Source of the DNA: Candidatus Omnitrophota bacterium
GTDB taxonomy: Bacteria; Omnitrophota; Gorgyraeia; Gygaellales; Profunditerraquicolaceae
Direction of reading: 5' to 3'
NCBI GenBank assembly: GCA_028710685.1
Contig: JAQTTQ010000006.1
Coordinates: 1 to 42,903, forward strand
Length of the DNA: 42,903 nt
Shown: positions 41,438-42,903 of the stretch, in pieces
Layout: every line of letters starts with the position of its first letter
How positions within the stretch are numbered: position 1 is the stretch's first letter
The notes under the pieces: model-generated
What the model was told of the DNA's origin: nothing
What the model saw: only the letters and a program-made list of their open reading frames with translations
Database searches by the model: none
Made by a program: the position numbers and the translations under genes

Positions 41438-41773
41438 TCACTTTACCGTGATGCGCACGGCTTTGAGCCCGCCGAAATCTCCGTAATATTGCACCGTCAC
41501 TTTATCCGCGATGTTGATATTCCCGAGGGAAATTTTCGAGGTACCTTTGACGATCACCGCCACGTCCGGCACGATGAAACTGATCTCGTCGGCCTGGCCG
41601 GCGTGGAATGTGCGCACCACAATTTTGTCTCCCACCCAGTCCACGGCCGTTATCACCCCGGAAACCGCCGATAATTCAGCCTTTTGTACCGTGTCTGCGC
41701 AACAGACGGCGTATGGAGACAGAAACGCCGCCAGAAAGACAACAGCCGCCACTGCAATTCCGATTAACCGCAT
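41438..41773 (-). CDS. Small exported protein, 111 aa
   Basis: A signal peptide (RLIGIAVAAVVFLAAFLSPYAVCCA) is followed by a small beta-rich domain: SAVSGVITAVDWVGDKIVVRT, ISFIVPDVAVIVKGTSKISLG and DKVTVQYYGDFGGLKAVRI. The two cysteines lie near the cleavage site, so a lipoprotein cannot be excluded. No family is recognised. It probably sits in the periplasm. It is 41 bases upstream of the ferritin-VIT gene and may share its transcript. Confidence 0.7.
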   Translation of the reverse strand: MRLIGIAVAAVVFLAAFLSPYAVCCADTVQKAELSAVSGVITAVDWVGDKIVVRTFHAGQADEISFIVPDVAVIVKGTSKISLGNINIADKVTVQYYGDFGGLKAVRITVK

Positions 41774-41959
41774 ACATCCTCCTCCATATTTTCTATAACC
41801 GGTATCCTGCTATGCCTCCCACGTGTAATTCCGGGGACACAATACTTAATTAAGAAATCCTGGGTGCCTGTATTGAGTAGTTCGACAAGCTCACTCCCCA
41901 AGCAGTTCGACTGGCTCACTTTTGAAGCCGATCGAAGAAGCAGGCTGTGGCACGTCAAA
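41774..41959. repeat. Spacer with inverted REP-like repeat and a short direct repeat
   Basis: 41828-41854 is the inverted partner of 40456-40484. At 41880-41894 and 41905-41919 GTTCGACAAGCTCAC and GTTCGACTGGCTCAC are direct repeats 25 bases apart. No gene is seen. Confidence 0.6.
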
Positions 41960-42903
41960 TTATTCGGGCGGTTTCAAAGAGATCTTATCTATCTTATCGC
42001 GTAACGCGGCGATATCTTCCCGGCTTGCCAGGACTTGTAAGACATCCCCCTCCTCTATAACGCTGGAACCGTTGGGTATGATGAATTTGTCGTCCCGGGA
42101 GATCAGCACGATCAGGCAGCGCTCCGGGACCCCTATTTCAAATACGCGCTTACCTACGATAGCGGAATTATACGGGACAATGACGTCTGTCAATTCCGCG
42201 TCTATATCCTGACCATACTCCATTGCCAGGGGATTACGAGTCATCCTTCCGGCCGGGACATCAACCTTGAGCCTGCGGGAAACAAAAGAAATGGAAGTTC
42301 CCTGAATCAATACCGAGGTAAGCACCACGAAAAACACTATATTGAATATGATGTGCGCCTGCGGCAATCCCGCGAGCCAGGGGAACGTAGCCAGTATTAC
42401 CGGCACGGCGCCCCGCAGTCCCACCCAGGCCACCATCGCCTTCTCTTCAACCGGCATCTTGAAAGGCAACAGACAGAGAAGAACGCCCAAAGGGCGGGCG
42501 AAGAACATCAACGCCACCGCCACAAGCATTCCGGTCCCCATCACCGGAGGTATATGCGAAGGAAAAACAAGCAAACCGAGAGTCAAAAACATTATTATCT
42601 GCATCATCCAGGCCAGGCTCTCGTGAAAACGCAGGATCGTTTTCTTATGAATGAGATAGTTCTTATTCATCATTATGCCGACTATGTAAACCGCGAGAAA
42701 ACCGTTGCCCTTCAGGAAAGTAGTGAAAGAATAGATTATAAGCACAAGAGAACTGGTCAAGACCGGGTAGAGATCAAGGGTGTCCAGCTTGAGATGATTG
42801 ATAATCCACACGCTAAGACTGGCGAAACAGTATCCCATTACCGCGCCGATCCCCATATCCATTACGAAGGCCGGCAGCAGCCCCGAGAGAGAAGACATCC
42901 GGT
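41960..42903 (-). CDS. Cation/proton antiporter with TrkA-C domain, 5' end missing
   Basis: A partial gene that runs off the right edge. At least 312 residues are visible. The first 220 form membrane helices of a CPA1-type exchanger (GNGFLAVYIVGIMMN, KAMVAWVGLRGAVPVILAT). The C-terminal region is a TrkA-C/RCK-C-type regulatory domain (ELTDVIVPYNSAIVGKRVFE, IIPNGSSVIEEGDVLQVLAS). Comparable potassium/proton antiporters have about 480-580 residues, so the N-terminal half is outside the window. The ATG at 42898 is internal. Confidence 0.88.
   Translation of the reverse strand, partial: RMSSLSGLLPAFVMDMGIGAVMGYCFASLSVWIINHLKLDTLDLYPVLTSSLVLIIYSFTTFLKGNGFLAVYIVGIMMNKNYLIHKKTILRFHESLAWMMQIIMFLTLGLLVFPSHIPPVMGTGMLVAVALMFFARPLGVLLCLLPFKMPVEEKAMVAWVGLRGAVPVILATFPWLAGLPQAHIIFNIVFFVVLTSVLIQGTSISFVSRRLKVDVPAGRMTRNPLAMEYGQDIDAELTDVIVPYNSAIVGKRVFEIGVPERCLIVLISRDDKFIIPNGSSVIEEGDVLQVLASREDIAALRDKIDKISLKPPE

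Overview
The window reads like part of the chromosome of an uncultured Gram-negative bacterium. Supporting signs are a signal-peptide class D beta-lactamase, a lipid A-type aminoarabinose gene pair and several integral membrane transporters. Repeat-rich spacers and mixed gene content would suit a PVC-type lineage such as Omnitrophota, but that is a weak guess because no rRNA or ribosomal marker is present. Almost every gene lies on the minus strand; the clear exception is one IS transposase.

Layout, in coordinate order. (1) 0.2-3.4 kb: a D5/P4-type primase-helicase, a small downstream-operon partner and an array of degenerate short repeats, which together look like a replication module. (2) 3.4-17.1 kb: a long defence transcription unit on the minus strand, with starts and stops that touch or overlap. 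Read in the direction of transcription it is radC, hsdR, hsdM, hsdS, a PD-(D/E)XK nuclease, an AbiJ-like HEPN protein, a tiny ORF, a membrane-anchored NACHT NTPase, an unknown protein, an FVTNSSS-motif protein, a radical SAM/SPASM enzyme, a HEPN-like protein and a conserved small protein. The last six genes after hsdS-associated functions look like an undescribed cassette. (3) 17.1-19.2 kb: an Xre regulator and a DUF4062/AlbA-RecG-like protein under a near-consensus promoter. (4) 19.2-32.9 kb: a mosaic of duplicated modules, toxin-antitoxin and Abi genes (AbiEi/AbiEii with a metallophosphatase, RhuM-Fic, a DUF6088-type regulator), small stress genes (DsrE, DUF202), a class D beta-lactamase, several gene fragments, and an IS that has split a zinc-ribbon gene with a visible 6-bp target duplication. 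(5) 33-34.5 kb: a ClC channel and a methyltransferase remnant. (6) 34.8-42.9 kb: ordinary chromosomal genes, comprising an Ara4N-type sugar operon, a ferritin-like protein, a ZIP transporter, a GIY-YIG protein, a ferritin-VIT membrane protein, a small secreted protein and the 3' part of a cation/proton antiporter.

The genes in region 2 would work together as layered phage defence: classical restriction, accessory nuclease, RNase-like HEPN proteins and a STAND-type sensor, with a radical SAM enzyme whose substrate may be the adjacent FVTNSSS protein. The spacers are as unusual as the genes. At least five loci carry clusters of short repeated words (GTGTC or TGTCC types), mostly placed directly after an operon terminator, and several are clearly related to each other across up to 32 kb.
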